Of a stretch of DNA of 64,000 nt, positions 54,400-63,011 are shown piece by piece (position 1 is the stretch's first letter; each line of letters begins with the position of its first letter). The notes beneath the pieces were generated by a model that was given only the letters and a program-made list of their open reading frames with translations, was not told the DNA's origin and searched no databases. The position numbers and the translations under genes were made by a program. The stretch comes from Gelidibacter sp038243395 (GTDB lineage Bacteria; Bacteroidota; Bacteroidia; Flavobacteriales; Flavobacteriaceae), in contig JBBSRC010000003.1 of the NCBI GenBank assembly GCA_038243395.1, positions 30,799 to 94,798 on the forward strand, written 5' to 3'.

Positions 54400-54649
54400 T
54401 CAATTTTGTGTGGAATTTGGAAAACATCTGGTCAAAAAGATTCTTAAGGAGTTTTCAACAACCTTTAAAATTGCGAATCAGGACAGTTCTTCCGTCGTTT
54501 TTTTAGAATGCTACAGATTTTTAGTTAAAATTTGTTAAAAACTTATGGACAACTAAAACTCTTTACACCGCTTTTAATCTTAAAATCGTTTAAATTCGTA
54601 CTGTTAAATTTTCTTAACATTTAAGTAATATTAAATCATATAATTGGTT

Positions 54650-54657
54650 TAATTTTG
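54650..54657 (+). promoter_or_regulatory. TAnnTTTG -7 box of the Oar-like receptor
   Basis: TAATTTTG matches the consensus and gives a leader of about 30 bases to the ATG at 54692. Confidence 0.5.
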
Positions 54658-54691
54658 CGCGAAATTTAAAATCTAATTTTAAACATTAAAA

Positions 54692-57600
54692 ATGAAAAAA
54701 ATTACTCAATTCTTAATGATGTCTGTAGTTTTATTGTGTACTACAGTCATGACGGCTCAAGTAACTTCCTCCAGCATGAGCGGACGAGTTACGGATGCTG
54801 AAGGTCCGGTTATGGGTGCAACGGTTGTTGCCACACACGTCCCTTCAGGTACTGTTTACGGCACAATCACTAATGATGAAGGCCGGTACAATTTGCCAGG
54901 TATGCGTGTTGGAGGACCTTACAGTGTTGCAGTTTCTTACATTGGTTATGGTACCAACACAACGAGCGATATTACGCTTAAGTTGGGCGCAGGATACCTT
55001 CATGATGTCGTTTTAAGTGAAGAAAGTGTTTCTTTGAGCCAGGTTGTTATTTCTGCGAAAAGAACGAAGTTTTCTACAGAGAAAACTGGGGCAGTGACTA
55101 ACATTTCTAATGAGCAATTAACTTCTCTGCCATCGATCAACAGAAGTATTTCTGATATCGCTAAGCTTTCTCCTTACTCTAATGGTATGAGTATTGCCGG
55201 AGGTGATGGTCGTTCAACTAACTTTACGGTAGATGGTGCCAATTTCAATAATAACTTTGGGTTGAGCTCTAGCTTGCCAGCCGGTGGAAGTCCAATATCA
55301 TTGGATGCCATTGAAGAAGTTCAAGTGGTCATCGCTCCTTTTGATGTGCGCCAATCTAACTTTATCGGTGGTGGAATCAATGCAATTACCAAATCAGGAA
55401 CTAATAGATTTAAAGGTTCTGCTTATACCTATTTCAACAATCAGGATATGAGAGGTAACCGAATCGGCGATGTTCAATTTGGGGATCGCGATGATCAGTC
55501 TAAAACTATTTATGGTGTTACTTTAGGCGGTCCGATTGTTAAAAATACATTGTTCTTTTTTGTTAATGCCGAAACAGAAAAACGTCCTGGCCAAGTTGTG
55601 AACTGGCGACCTTCAGAAGATGGTGTTGCCAATCTTGACTTATCATTATCTCGCACCAGTGTTGCGGATATGGAAAGAGTAAAAAATCATTTAATCACAA
55701 ATTATGGGTATGATCCAGGATCTTACAGTAGCTATCCGGCTGATGAAACTAATAAAAAGATTTTGGTTCGTTTGGACTGGAATATCAATCCAACCAATAA
55801 GTTGAGTGTACGCTATAACTACGCCAAAAACCAAGGATGGAATGCCACAAATGGTAACTCAACCGATGCTGGATTCCGAAATCGTAATATGGACCGTATT
55901 TCACAATATTCTATGGCGTTCTCAAATTCTACATATTCTCAAGATAATACTGTGAGTTCAATATCCCTAGATTTAAATAGTAGAATCTCAGATAAATTTT
56001 CAAATCAATTGCTTGTAACCTCTTCGAAAATACAAGATGCACGTGGTTCTAATTCTTCACCGTTTCCATTCATAGATATCATGAACGGTTCAGACAGCAA
56101 TGGCAATCAAATTTTAGAGCCATACATGTCTGCAGGGATGGAGCTTTTCACACATAATAACGCAGTTAATAATAATACATTTACTATTATAGATAATCTG
56201 ACTTATTATTTAGACAGTCATAAAATCACCGGAGGTTTAAGTTTTGAGTATCAATTGGCCAATAATTCTTATATGAGGAATGGTACCGGTTATTACCGAT
56301 ATGCGAGTGTTGATGATTTTATTAATCAGGCTGCTCCAACGGATTTCTTATTAACCTATGGTTACGACGGGGAAAAAAATCCAAATGCGGAAGTTGCTTT
56401 TAATCAATTTGGAGTTTATCTCCAGGATGATTGGGATGTCAATCCAAATTTCAAGTTATCTTATGGAATTCGTGCGGATTATTTGAAGTACGAAGACAAT
56501 ATGCTTAGAAACAACGCCATCTATGAATTGGACTTTGGAGGAAGAAGAATTGATACGGGTAAATGGCCAAAAGCCAATGTACAAGTATCTCCAAGAGTTG
56601 GATTTACATGGGATATTAAAGGTGATCAATCTATGAAACTTCGTGGAGGAACTGGTATCTTCTCAGGAAGATTGCCATTGGTGTTCTTTACCAATATGCC
56701 AACCAACTCAGGAATGGTGCAAGGAAGTTATGCTGCTACCACTACTTATAATGCAGATGGTTCAGTCAATTCCCTAAATCCTGCTTTAGCTGGTTTATCC
56801 GGACCTATGATGACGGATGTTAATGAAATGATTGACCGATTGAATCTTCCAAATACAATTAGACCTGAAGATGGGGAATTGCCTCGTGATATTAATGGAA
56901 TAGATCCAAATTTTAAGATGCCTCAAGTATGGAAGTCGTCTCTGGCTTTTGATTATCAGATTCCGGTAGATTTCCCACTATCAGTTACCTTAGAAGGGAT
57001 TTATACCAAAAACATGAATGGTGTTATGCTTGAAAATTATAATTTGAAAACTCCAGATGCGACCTGGGATCGTTTTTCAGGTTCTGATGATCGATTTATC
57101 TATCCTGGAAGTTCTGATCTAACTTATGGCCATAGAAATGCTTATGTGTTGACAAACACTAGTAAAGGATGGGGAGCCATCGGTAATATCACATTAAATG
57201 CAGAGCCAGTTGAAGATTTGAGATTGATGCTTGCCTATACCTATACCGAATCACAAGAAATTACAGGTATGCCGGGTAGTAATGCTGGTTCAGCATATGG
57301 TGGGCTAGTTGGAGTTAATGGACCACTCATGCCAGAACTTCAACGTTCACAATATGTGGTACCAAGTAGAATTATTGGATCAGCAGGCTATAGACTGCCT
57401 TGGTCTAATGACTTCGCAAAATCTGCTACGTTAATAAATGTATTCTATTCAGGTTCTTCGTCCAACGGCTATAGCTATACCTATTCTAATGATATGAATG
57501 GCGACGGACTTGCATCAGATTTGATTTACATCCCGAAAAATAGAGGTGATATCCAATTTAAAACTCCAGCTGACGAAGATGCGTTCTTCAATTTTATGGA

Positions 57601-57976
57601 ACAAGATAAATACCTGAAAAATAATAAAGGTAAATATGCAGAAGCCAATGGAGTTCGTAGCCCATGGGTTCATAGTTTTGATTTGAGATTAACCCGTGAG
57701 TATTATATTAATGTTGGAGAAACTAAAAATACATTACAGTTTAGTTTAGATTTCTTGAATGTTGGAAATATTATCAACTCTAAATGGGGTGTTTCTAAAA
57801 ACGCTAACGTTGCAAACAGAGGTCAAATCTTAAGATACGAAGGTAAAGATGCAAACAATGTTCCTTCTTACTCTTTTGCTAAAGTTAAAGGTGATTATCC
57901 GGTGAATTCATTCGACTATAACTACTACTATGGTGAGACTTGGAAACTTCAGGTAGGTGCTAGATATTCATTCTAA
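54692..57976 (+). CDS. Oar-like TonB-dependent outer-membrane receptor
   Basis: A 1094-residue receptor with a signal peptide (KKITQFLMMSVVLLCTTVMTAQ), a CarboxypepD_reg-like domain (MSGRVTDAEGPVMGATVVATHVPSG, about 25-110), a plug with SVSLSQVVISAKRTKFSTEKTG and FTVDGANFNNNFGLSS, the Oar-type EEVQVVIAPFDVRQSNFIGGGINAITKSGTN, and a long barrel ending in TWKLQVGARYSF. Oar-type receptors import or export substrates, including proteases in Myxococcus. It has its own promoter and terminator and so is monocistronic. Confidence 0.93.
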   Translation: MKKITQFLMMSVVLLCTTVMTAQVTSSSMSGRVTDAEGPVMGATVVATHVPSGTVYGTITNDEGRYNLPGMRVGGPYSVAVSYIGYGTNTTSDITLKLGAGYLHDVVLSEESVSLSQVVISAKRTKFSTEKTGAVTNISNEQLTSLPSINRSISDIAKLSPYSNGMSIAGGDGRSTNFTVDGANFNNNFGLSSSLPAGGSPISLDAIEEVQVVIAPFDVRQSNFIGGGINAITKSGTNRFKGSAYTYFNNQDMRGNRIGDVQFGDRDDQSKTIYGVTLGGPIVKNTLFFFVNAETEKRPGQVVNWRPSEDGVANLDLSLSRTSVADMERVKNHLITNYGYDPGSYSSYPADETNKKILVRLDWNINPTNKLSVRYNYAKNQGWNATNGNSTDAGFRNRNMDRISQYSMAFSNSTYSQDNTVSSISLDLNSRISDKFSNQLLVTSSKIQDARGSNSSPFPFIDIMNGSDSNGNQILEPYMSAGMELFTHNNAVNNNTFTIIDNLTYYLDSHKITGGLSFEYQLANNSYMRNGTGYYRYASVDDFINQAAPTDFLLTYGYDGEKNPNAEVAFNQFGVYLQDDWDVNPNFKLSYGIRADYLKYEDNMLRNNAIYELDFGGRRIDTGKWPKANVQVSPRVGFTWDIKGDQSMKLRGGTGIFSGRLPLVFFTNMPTNSGMVQGSYAATTTYNADGSVNSLNPALAGLSGPMMTDVNEMIDRLNLPNTIRPEDGELPRDINGIDPNFKMPQVWKSSLAFDYQIPVDFPLSVTLEGIYTKNMNGVMLENYNLKTPDATWDRFSGSDDRFIYPGSSDLTYGHRNAYVLTNTSKGWGAIGNITLNAEPVEDLRLMLAYTYTESQEITGMPGSNAGSAYGGLVGVNGPLMPELQRSQYVVPSRIIGSAGYRLPWSNDFAKSATLINVFYSGSSSNGYSYTYSNDMNGDGLASDLIYIPKNRGDIQFKTPADEDAFFNFMEQDKYLKNNKGKYAEANGVRSPWVHSFDLRLTREYYINVGETKNTLQFSLDFLNVGNIINSKWGVSKNANVANRGQILRYEGKDANNVPSYSFAKVKGDYPVNSFDYNYYYGETWKLQVGARYSF

Positions 57977-58019
57977 GCAATTTCTTCTTTTCCATTTGTG
58001 AATGGAATCAATAAAACTT

Positions 58020-58052
58020 AAAACGTCCATCAATTTGATGGACGTTTTTTTT
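58020..58052. terminator. strong intrinsic terminator of the Oar-like receptor gene
   Basis: AAAACGTCCATCAA and TTGATGGACGTTTT form a 14-base stem with almost no loop, followed by a T-run. Confidence 0.93.
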
Positions 58053-58318
58053 GTGATTATTTGAGAATTGCGGATGCGGTAGAATTGGTTAAAACTATTA
58101 CTGTAAATTTATAAAAATAAGTTTTAGACAATGTGGTATGGGATTTGAATGCTTTTAGTTTGTGGATTTGATAGTTTACTTCACATTATTCGATACCGTA
58201 GAGAAGCGCGCTATAAACGTCTGATTTTGAGTAAGGCGATTCTCTTTGTAATGTGGCGTGCATGTTAACTTTACGTCGTTAGCCAAAGCGAAATAAAAAT
58301 CAGGTTAGAACATAATCT

Positions 58319-58326
58319 TACGTTTG
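58319..58326 (+). promoter_or_regulatory. TAnnTTTG -7 box of the antitoxin-like gene
   Basis: TACGTTTG matches the consensus, 28 bases before the ATG at 58355. Confidence 0.35.
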
Positions 58327-58354
58327 AAATTATTAATTTACACGTGCTTAAATT

Positions 58355-58600
58355 ATGGATAAGAAGCTAACATTAAGTCTTGATAAAACGGTTATTGAAA
58401 GGGCAAAGGACTATGCCAAATCGAATAACATTAGTTTATCTAAACTTTTCGAATCGCATTTGAAGACAATCACAAAGCGCAAAAGGGATTCTGCGAAAAT
58501 CACTCCTTTAATAGAAAGTTTAAGTGGCGTAATAGCATTAGATGTGGATTTCGATTTCAAAGACTCTTATTCTGAATACTTAATTGAGAAATTTAAATGA
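58355..58600 (+). CDS. DUF6364-type (ribbon-helix-helix-like) antitoxin
   Basis: An 81-residue protein whose N terminus KLTLSLDKTVIERAKDYAKSNNISLSKLFESHL follows the DUF6364 pattern (beta strand, then two helices with a Ser-Leu-Ser turn), a family of ribbon-helix-helix antitoxins next to PIN toxins. Its TGA overlaps the ATG of a PIN-domain start (ATGA), the coupling typical of toxin-antitoxin pairs. The toxin is truncated here, so the antitoxin is now an orphan. Confidence 0.8.
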   Translation: MDKKLTLSLDKTVIERAKDYAKSNNISLSKLFESHLKTITKRKRDSAKITPLIESLSGVIALDVDFDFKDSYSEYLIEKFK

Positions 58601-58752
58601 GCAGAGTATTAGTCGATACAAATACTGTTATAGACCTGCTCTCAAAAAGAGAAGGTTTCTCTGATGAGACTCCTGAATGTGTTGTGTCAAAGTCTATTGT
58701 TGGGATTAGTGTAAACCCAAACGCAAAAAGCCCCAGCGGGGCGACATCTTAG
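58597..58752 (+). pseudogene. truncated PIN-domain toxin
   Basis: The frame begins MSRVLVDTNTVIDLLSKREGF, the first strand and catalytic Asp (VDTN) of a PIN ribonuclease, and loses family resemblance after about 35-40 residues. It then runs into a GC-rich repeat (AKSPSGATS) and stops at 51 residues, where intact PIN toxins have about 130. Three acidic residues needed downstream are missing, so it is inactive. The break coincides with the repeat at 58728. Confidence 0.8.
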
Positions 58753-59075
58753 TAGAAATCGAATTATTGGAAAGCAAAGCCCCAGAGGGGCGGCATCTTT
58801 AAGCTAAAAACACATCCCGATAGCTATCAGGATAATGAATTTCTTCAAATTCCCTCGCTTCAGGAGAATGCGGAAGTAAGTAGTTTACTATAAATTTTGA
58901 ATGCAACAGACTTCCTTCTATTTAAAAAAACCTACGACAGTTTGTTTTAAATCAGAGTCCGCGAGAAATTTTATTAGAAACTAAAATAATAAAAACGCTG
59001 ACCCAGAGGAACGAAATATTATTAGAGATGTGATAAGCTAGCCATCAAAGCCTCGCAGGGGCGGCATCTTTCTCC
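58725..59075. repeat. cluster of three GCCCC-N3-GGGGC palindromic repeats
   Basis: Copies: GCCCCAGCGGGGC (58730-58742), GCCCCAGAGGGGC (58779-58791) and the variant GCCTCGCAGGGGC (59050-59062), each preceded by AAA and followed by G(A/G)CATCTT. A separate hairpin TCCCGATAGCTATCAGGA lies at 58815-58832. Confidence 0.85.
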
Positions 59076-59250
59076 CGATACATCATCAATATTCTTATTC
59101 CACTTTATATCAAAATCTCATTTTAATGATAAATTGATTTATATCAAAACGACAACGCAATTACTAAAATAGATAAAGCCACTATCTCTTTCAAAAAGAA
59201 TAGTGGCTTTTAACTTTATTAGAGGTTCCTACCTCAGCAGAAACTTGGAT
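58753..59250. other. 498-base gap with decayed sequence and repeats
   Basis: Apart from the GC-rich repeats it contains AT-rich sequence (about 58840-59040) that may be the remains of the PIN gene or an inserted element, though no protein match could be read in any frame. The tsf terminator ends the gap. Confidence 0.5.
59175..59211 (-). terminator. intrinsic terminator after tsf
   Basis: AAAGCCACTAT and ATAGTGGCTTT form an 11-base stem around a 14-base loop, with T-rich sequence on the minus-strand side. It ends the ribosomal operon. Confidence 0.85.
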
Positions 59251-60216
59251 TTATCCTAAAGACACACGTTTAAAGTCAGTTACTTTAACATCGCCATAAG
59301 AAGCAACATATTCAGCAACATTCATTTTTTCGTCTTTGATAAACGTTTGGTCCAACAAACATTTTTCTTGATCTAAAGACGTGTTGTCAGAAATAAAACG
59401 CTCCATTTTACCTGGAAGGATTCTATCCCAAATTTGCTCTGGTTTGCCTTCAGCTTTTAATTCTGCTTTAGCATCCTCTTCAGCTTTAGCTAATACTTCT
59501 GGCGTTAATTGTGCCATAGAAATGTAGCTAGGTACGTTTTTAGGAGTTTTATCCATACGAGCACGCTCTTCGTTATCTTTCTCAATCACTGCAATTCTTG
59601 CGTCAGTTTCTGAAGCAATGTAAGCGTCATCAAAATCTTTGTATGACAATGTTGAAGCGCCCATAGAAGCAACTTGCATCGCCACATCTTTTGCCAATTC
59701 TTCAGCGTTTTCTACTTTGGCAGAAAAGCCAACAATTGCAGCAATCTTATTAATATGAACGTAAGAACCGATATAAGGAGCTTCCAATCTTTCAAAAGCG
59801 TTCAAATCGATTTTCTCACCAATCACACCTGTTTGCTCAATCAATTTGTCAGCAACCGTCATCCCGCCAAAATCAGAAGCAAGTAATTCTTCTTTAGTAG
59901 CACAGTTGATAGCGATGTCAGCAATTTGGTTAGCCAAGGCCACAAACGATTCGTTTTTACCAACGAAGTCAGTTTCACAACCTACCACAATAGCGATAGC
60001 AACAGTGTTGTCAGCATTGATTTTAGCAACAGCAGCACCTTCTGATGATTCTCTGTCTGCTCTTTTTTCTGCAACTTTTTGACCTTGTTTACGCAATACA
60101 TCAATGGCTTTGTCAAAATCCCCTTCAGCCTCAACTAAAGCTTTTTTACAGTCCATCATTCCTGCTCCCGTACTTTGTCTGAGTTTGTTAACTTCTGCAG
60201 CTGTTATTTTTGTCAT
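59251..60216 (-). CDS. tsf: translation elongation factor Ts
   Basis: A 321-residue guanine-exchange factor for EF-Tu. The N-terminal UBA-like domain (VNKLRQSTGAGMMDCKKALVEAEGDFDKAIDVLRKQG) is followed by the core with the conserved GCETDFVGKNESF and the C-terminal helical module. It is somewhat longer than the E. coli protein. It follows rpsB; between them lies a terminator-like hairpin that may tune its expression relative to rpsB. Confidence 0.97.
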   Translation of the reverse strand: MTKITAAEVNKLRQSTGAGMMDCKKALVEAEGDFDKAIDVLRKQGQKVAEKRADRESSEGAAVAKINADNTVAIAIVVGCETDFVGKNESFVALANQIADIAINCATKEELLASDFGGMTVADKLIEQTGVIGEKIDLNAFERLEAPYIGSYVHINKIAAIVGFSAKVENAEELAKDVAMQVASMGASTLSYKDFDDAYIASETDARIAVIEKDNEERARMDKTPKNVPSYISMAQLTPEVLAKAEEDAKAELKAEGKPEQIWDRILPGKMERFISDNTSLDQEKCLLDQTFIKDEKMNVAEYVASYGDVKVTDFKRVSLG

Positions 60217-60237
60217 AATTTCTAAGTATAATTTATT

Positions 60238-60289
60238 AAAAAAAAGTCGTTCAAATAATTTTCAACAAAGAAAAGAACCAAACGACTTT
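60238..60289 (-). terminator. terminator-like hairpin between rpsB and tsf
   Basis: On the minus strand AAAGTCGTT and AACGACTTT form a 9-base stem around a 29-base loop, directly followed by T8. It sits inside the operon, so it would be a partial terminator. Confidence 0.65.
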
Positions 60290-60310
60290 AAGTTATGTGA
60301 TAATTATTAT

Positions 60311-61183
60311 TTATTCTTCTTCGTCGGCGGCTACTTTTTTAGTATCTGCTTTCTTTTCTGTATTCTCAACTTCTTCTGTACTCTCAACTTTTTCTGCTTT
60401 CTCTACTTTGTCGGTACGCTCAGTTTTGTCTGCACGCTCAACTTTGTCTGTACGCTCTTCTTTATCCTCTTTACCATCTTTCTCAGTTTTGTCTGACTTA
60501 CGTTCAGATAAACCATCAGCGATAGCAGCGGTAATAAGCGTTAAAACTTTATCAATAGATTTTGAAGCATCATCATTCGAAGGAATGACATATTGTACCT
60601 CACGTGGATCAGAATTCGTGTCCACCATTGCAAAGATTGGAATGTTTAATTTCTGTGCTTCTCTAATAGCAATGCTTTCACGTTTAATATCCACTACAAA
60701 TAAAGCACCTGGCAAACGCGTCATGTCCGAAATGGAACCTAAGTTTTTCTCTAACTTCGCTCTCAAACGGTCAACTTGCAAACGTTCTTTCTTAGACAAT
60801 GTCAAGAAAGTACCGTCTTTTTTCATTCTATCAATCATCGCCATTTTTTTAACAGCTTTTCTGATAGTTACAAAGTTGGTCAACATTCCACCCGGCCATC
60901 TTTCAGTAATGTAAGGCATGGTAACAGACGCTGCTTTGTCAGCAACGATGTCTTTCGCTTGTTTTTTTGTAGCTACAAATAAAATTTTCTTTCCTGACGC
61001 TGCAATCTTGCGAAGAGCTTCTGAAGACTCTTCAATTTTAGCAGCTGTTTTGTAAAGATTGATGATATGGATGCCATTACGCTCCATATAAATGTAAGGA
61101 GCCATGTTTGGATCCCATTTTCTTGTCAAGTGACCGAAGTGTACACCTGCTTCAAGTAATTCTTTTACTTCTATTCTATCCAT
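60311..61183 (-). CDS. rpsB: 30S ribosomal protein S2 with charged C-terminal tail
   Basis: The ATG giving MDRIEVKELLEAGVHFGHLTRKW is the family start; the longer frame to 61234 is non-conserved leader. The core (about 1-230) is a normal S2 (WDPNMAPYIYMERNGIHIINL, GGMLTNFVTIRKAV). After SERKSDK the tail of about 55 residues consists of repeated Thr/Ala-Asp/Glu-Lys-Val/Thr-Glu units (TDKVERADKTERTDKVEKAEKVES), encoded by near-repeat DNA. Such tails vary within the family and are probably disordered. A structured leader precedes it and tsf follows. Confidence 0.96.
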   Translation of the reverse strand: MDRIEVKELLEAGVHFGHLTRKWDPNMAPYIYMERNGIHIINLYKTAAKIEESSEALRKIAASGKKILFVATKKQAKDIVADKAASVTMPYITERWPGGMLTNFVTIRKAVKKMAMIDRMKKDGTFLTLSKKERLQVDRLRAKLEKNLGSISDMTRLPGALFVVDIKRESIAIREAQKLNIPIFAMVDTNSDPREVQYVIPSNDDASKSIDKVLTLITAAIADGLSERKSDKTEKDGKEDKEERTDKVERADKTERTDKVEKAEKVESTEEVENTEKKADTKKVAADEEE

Positions 61184-61407
61184 TTTGTAATAGTTTACGT
61201 TCTGTTGAATTAGCAATGATAAAGTGGTTTCCACTTGGGCGGAGCGCCTTTACCATTTAGATGCTAAACTAAATCCTCACGCCGTGGCGTGATAGACAAC
61301 ATTAACTGGGTTAATTTGTGCTGGAGATATTCCAACACGGTTTTAAAGGTTTTAACAACAACAAGATTGAGACGCTCATCACGAGATCCCCAATCAAGTT
61401 GAGGATT
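61184..61407 (-). promoter_or_regulatory. structured rpsI-rpsB intergenic leader (putative S2 leader)
   Basis: On the minus strand, hairpins are visible: TCACGCC/GGCGTGA (61277-61292) and AAGTGG-AAA-CCACTT (61222-61236), with GC-rich sequence between them. The position fits an autoregulatory S2 leader. No -7 consensus box was found. Confidence 0.4.
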
Positions 61408-61794
61408 TTAACGTTTAGAGAACTGAAATTTCTTACGAGCTTTCTTCTGACCGAATTTCTTACGTTCAACCATTCTTGGGTCTCTTGTCAACAATCCTTC
61501 TGGTTTCAAAATCCCTCTGTTATCCGCATCAAGCTCACACATAGCGCGAGATAATGCCAAACGGATAGCTTCTGCCTGACCAGTGATACCACCTCCATAT
61601 ACATTTACTGTAATATCAAAGTTGCTTTCATTGTTAGTCATGACTAAAGGTTGGTTTACTTTGTACTGCAATGAAGCAGAAGGAAAATAAGCCGTCATGT
61701 CTTTTTTATTAATTGTGATTTTGCCATTTCCTGAGGCAAGATACGCACGAGCAACAGCCGTTTTTCTACGGCCAATTTTGTGAATTACTTCCAT
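61408..61794 (-). CDS. rpsI: 30S ribosomal protein S9
   Basis: A 128-residue protein with IGRRKTAVARAYLASGNGKITINKKD at the start, NVYGGGITGQAEAIRLALSRAM in the middle and the basic C terminus KKFGQKKARKKFQFSKR that reaches the ribosomal P site. It starts directly after the rplM stop, so the two are translated together. Confidence 0.98.
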   Translation of the reverse strand: MEVIHKIGRRKTAVARAYLASGNGKITINKKDMTAYFPSASLQYKVNQPLVMTNNESNFDITVNVYGGGITGQAEAIRLALSRAMCELDADNRGILKPEGLLTRDPRMVERKKFGQKKARKKFQFSKR

Positions 61795-62250
61795 TTACTT
61801 GAATTCGTTTAAATTAATTGTTTTAGGTTTTTGCGCAGCATGTGTGTGCTCAGAACCTACAACAGCGTTTAGGTTACGGAATAAATCTGCACCCAATTTG
61901 TTTTTAGGCAGCATTCCTTTTACTGCTTTTTCCACTACTCTAGCCGGATCTTTTCCGAATAGTTCAATAGCGGTTAGACTTCTTTGACCACCTGGATACC
62001 CTGTGTGACGAATGTAAGTTTTATCATTCCACTTGTTTCCTGTTAAGTTGATTTTTTCAGAGTTGATAACAATGACGTTATCTCCGCAATCAACGTGTGG
62101 TGTGAAGTTAGGCTTGTGTTTGCCTCTTAAAAGTTTTGCAACTTTAGAAGCTAAACGACCTAGTGTTTGCCCTTCAGCGTCAACCAGAACCCACTGCTTA
62201 TCCACAGTAGCTTTGTTAGCTGAAATCGTTTTGTAGCTTAATGTATTCAC
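61795..62250 (-). CDS. rplM: 50S ribosomal protein L13
   Basis: A 151-residue protein with WVLVDAEGQTLGRLASKVAKLLRGKHKPNFTPHVDCGDNVIVINSEKI and the characteristic HTGYPGG and MLPKNKLG segments. It is the first gene of the rplM-rpsI-rpsB-tsf operon, preceded by a full promoter and a hairpin leader. Confidence 0.98.
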   Translation of the reverse strand: MNTLSYKTISANKATVDKQWVLVDAEGQTLGRLASKVAKLLRGKHKPNFTPHVDCGDNVIVINSEKINLTGNKWNDKTYIRHTGYPGGQRSLTAIELFGKDPARVVEKAVKGMLPKNKLGADLFRNLNAVVGSEHTHAAQKPKTINLNEFK

Positions 62251-62350
62251 ACTAATTAAATTTTATTTGTCACGTTGTTGGCGTGACGAGTTAAACATTC
62301 CTCTCTTAAAAAGAGTTTGCAAATTTACGATAATCTATGTGATTACCAAA
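62251..62350 (-). promoter_or_regulatory. rplM operon promoter and hairpin leader
   Basis: On the minus strand, TTTG (62347-62350), 19 bases and TAAATTTG (62320-62327) match the Bacteroidetes promoter consensus perfectly in both boxes and spacing. The leader of about 60 bases contains the hairpin GTCACG-N7-CGTGAC (62269-62287) and resembles an L13 autoregulatory leader. The promoter is read directly; the leader role is inferred. Confidence 0.7.
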
Positions 62351-62712
62351 TAGTATGAAGCGAATTTGTTGATAAAATTAGGAGGGATTCGTTTTGTTCG
62401 ATTTGGGATTTAATGTTTAGGTGTTTTTATAGGATACAGTGTGAGAGATAGTACATAACCCTTTATGAATGATGCTATTGATTGTTTTAGTTTAGGACAG
62501 GCCAGAAGGTGGATTTAGATAGGGATATTTGGGTTGTGAAAGTGTCTTTTTGGTAGAGTTATTAACATTTTAAGTCAAATAGATATGGGGTTTTTTAGAA
62601 TGAGATTAATTCATGTCTTTAATTGTAGAAAGTTTATTTGGACGTTATCGTTCCTGAGAAATAGCGGTAATGGTCGGCTTTTCATAAAACGTTTAATGAT
62701 TATGAATTATTT

Positions 62713-62838
62713 GAGCGCCTGCCTGCCGGCAGGCAGGTACCCCTTCGGGTCAGGCTATCCGATTCAAGTCCTTGTTCCCCCGATTACCATCGTTGGAACT
62801 GTGGGCTTTCCACTTCTATCCTTAACGCGTTGTTTGCA
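62713..62838. repeat. interspersed palindromic repeat, copy 3
   Basis: It starts with a perfect 20-base palindrome (62718-62737), then CCCCTTCGGGTCAGGCTATCCG, then diverged sequence ending TATCCTTAACGCG. The palindrome matches the ileS insert. Confidence 0.75.
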
Positions 62839-63011
62839 GGTGTAAAAATTTGGGCTTTAAATATCCAAAACAAATTTTAAGTTTTAAATGAACAATTTTC
62901 AGACGAACATTTTGAGGTTATGAGATGCTTCCAAAAAGAATTTCTCTGACTATTGTGCGCAATCTCTAATGCAAACGGCAGCATGTTAGAATAAATTCTT
63001 TTAGGAATATT

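Larger units (their letters stand above)
53739..54691. other. 953-base intergenic region
   Basis: No gene is recognised with confidence. An inverted repeat CAAAGAGGT (53813-53821) and ACCTCTTTG (53867-53875) encloses an inner GAAGAC/GTCTTT hairpin. A weak 71-codon frame sits at 54184-54399. The last 100 bases hold the promoter of the Oar-like receptor. The rest is AT-rich and unexplained. Confidence 0.5.
57977..58354. other. 378-base gap: terminator, then promoter of the antitoxin-like gene
   Basis: The terminator of the receptor gene is at 58020-58052; a TACGTTTG box (58319-58326) lies upstream of the antitoxin-like gene. Nothing else was recognised. Confidence 0.6.

Noticed and set aside
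60297..60914. 205-codon plus-strand frame rich in Ser and Phe
   Set aside because: It is antisense to rpsB and arises from the repetitive tail codons; rpsB on the minus strand is certain.
62585..62845. 86-codon plus-strand frame containing ACLPAGRYPFGSGYP
   Set aside because: The central part is the translation of the interspersed palindromic repeat, and the rest shows no family pattern or upstream signals.
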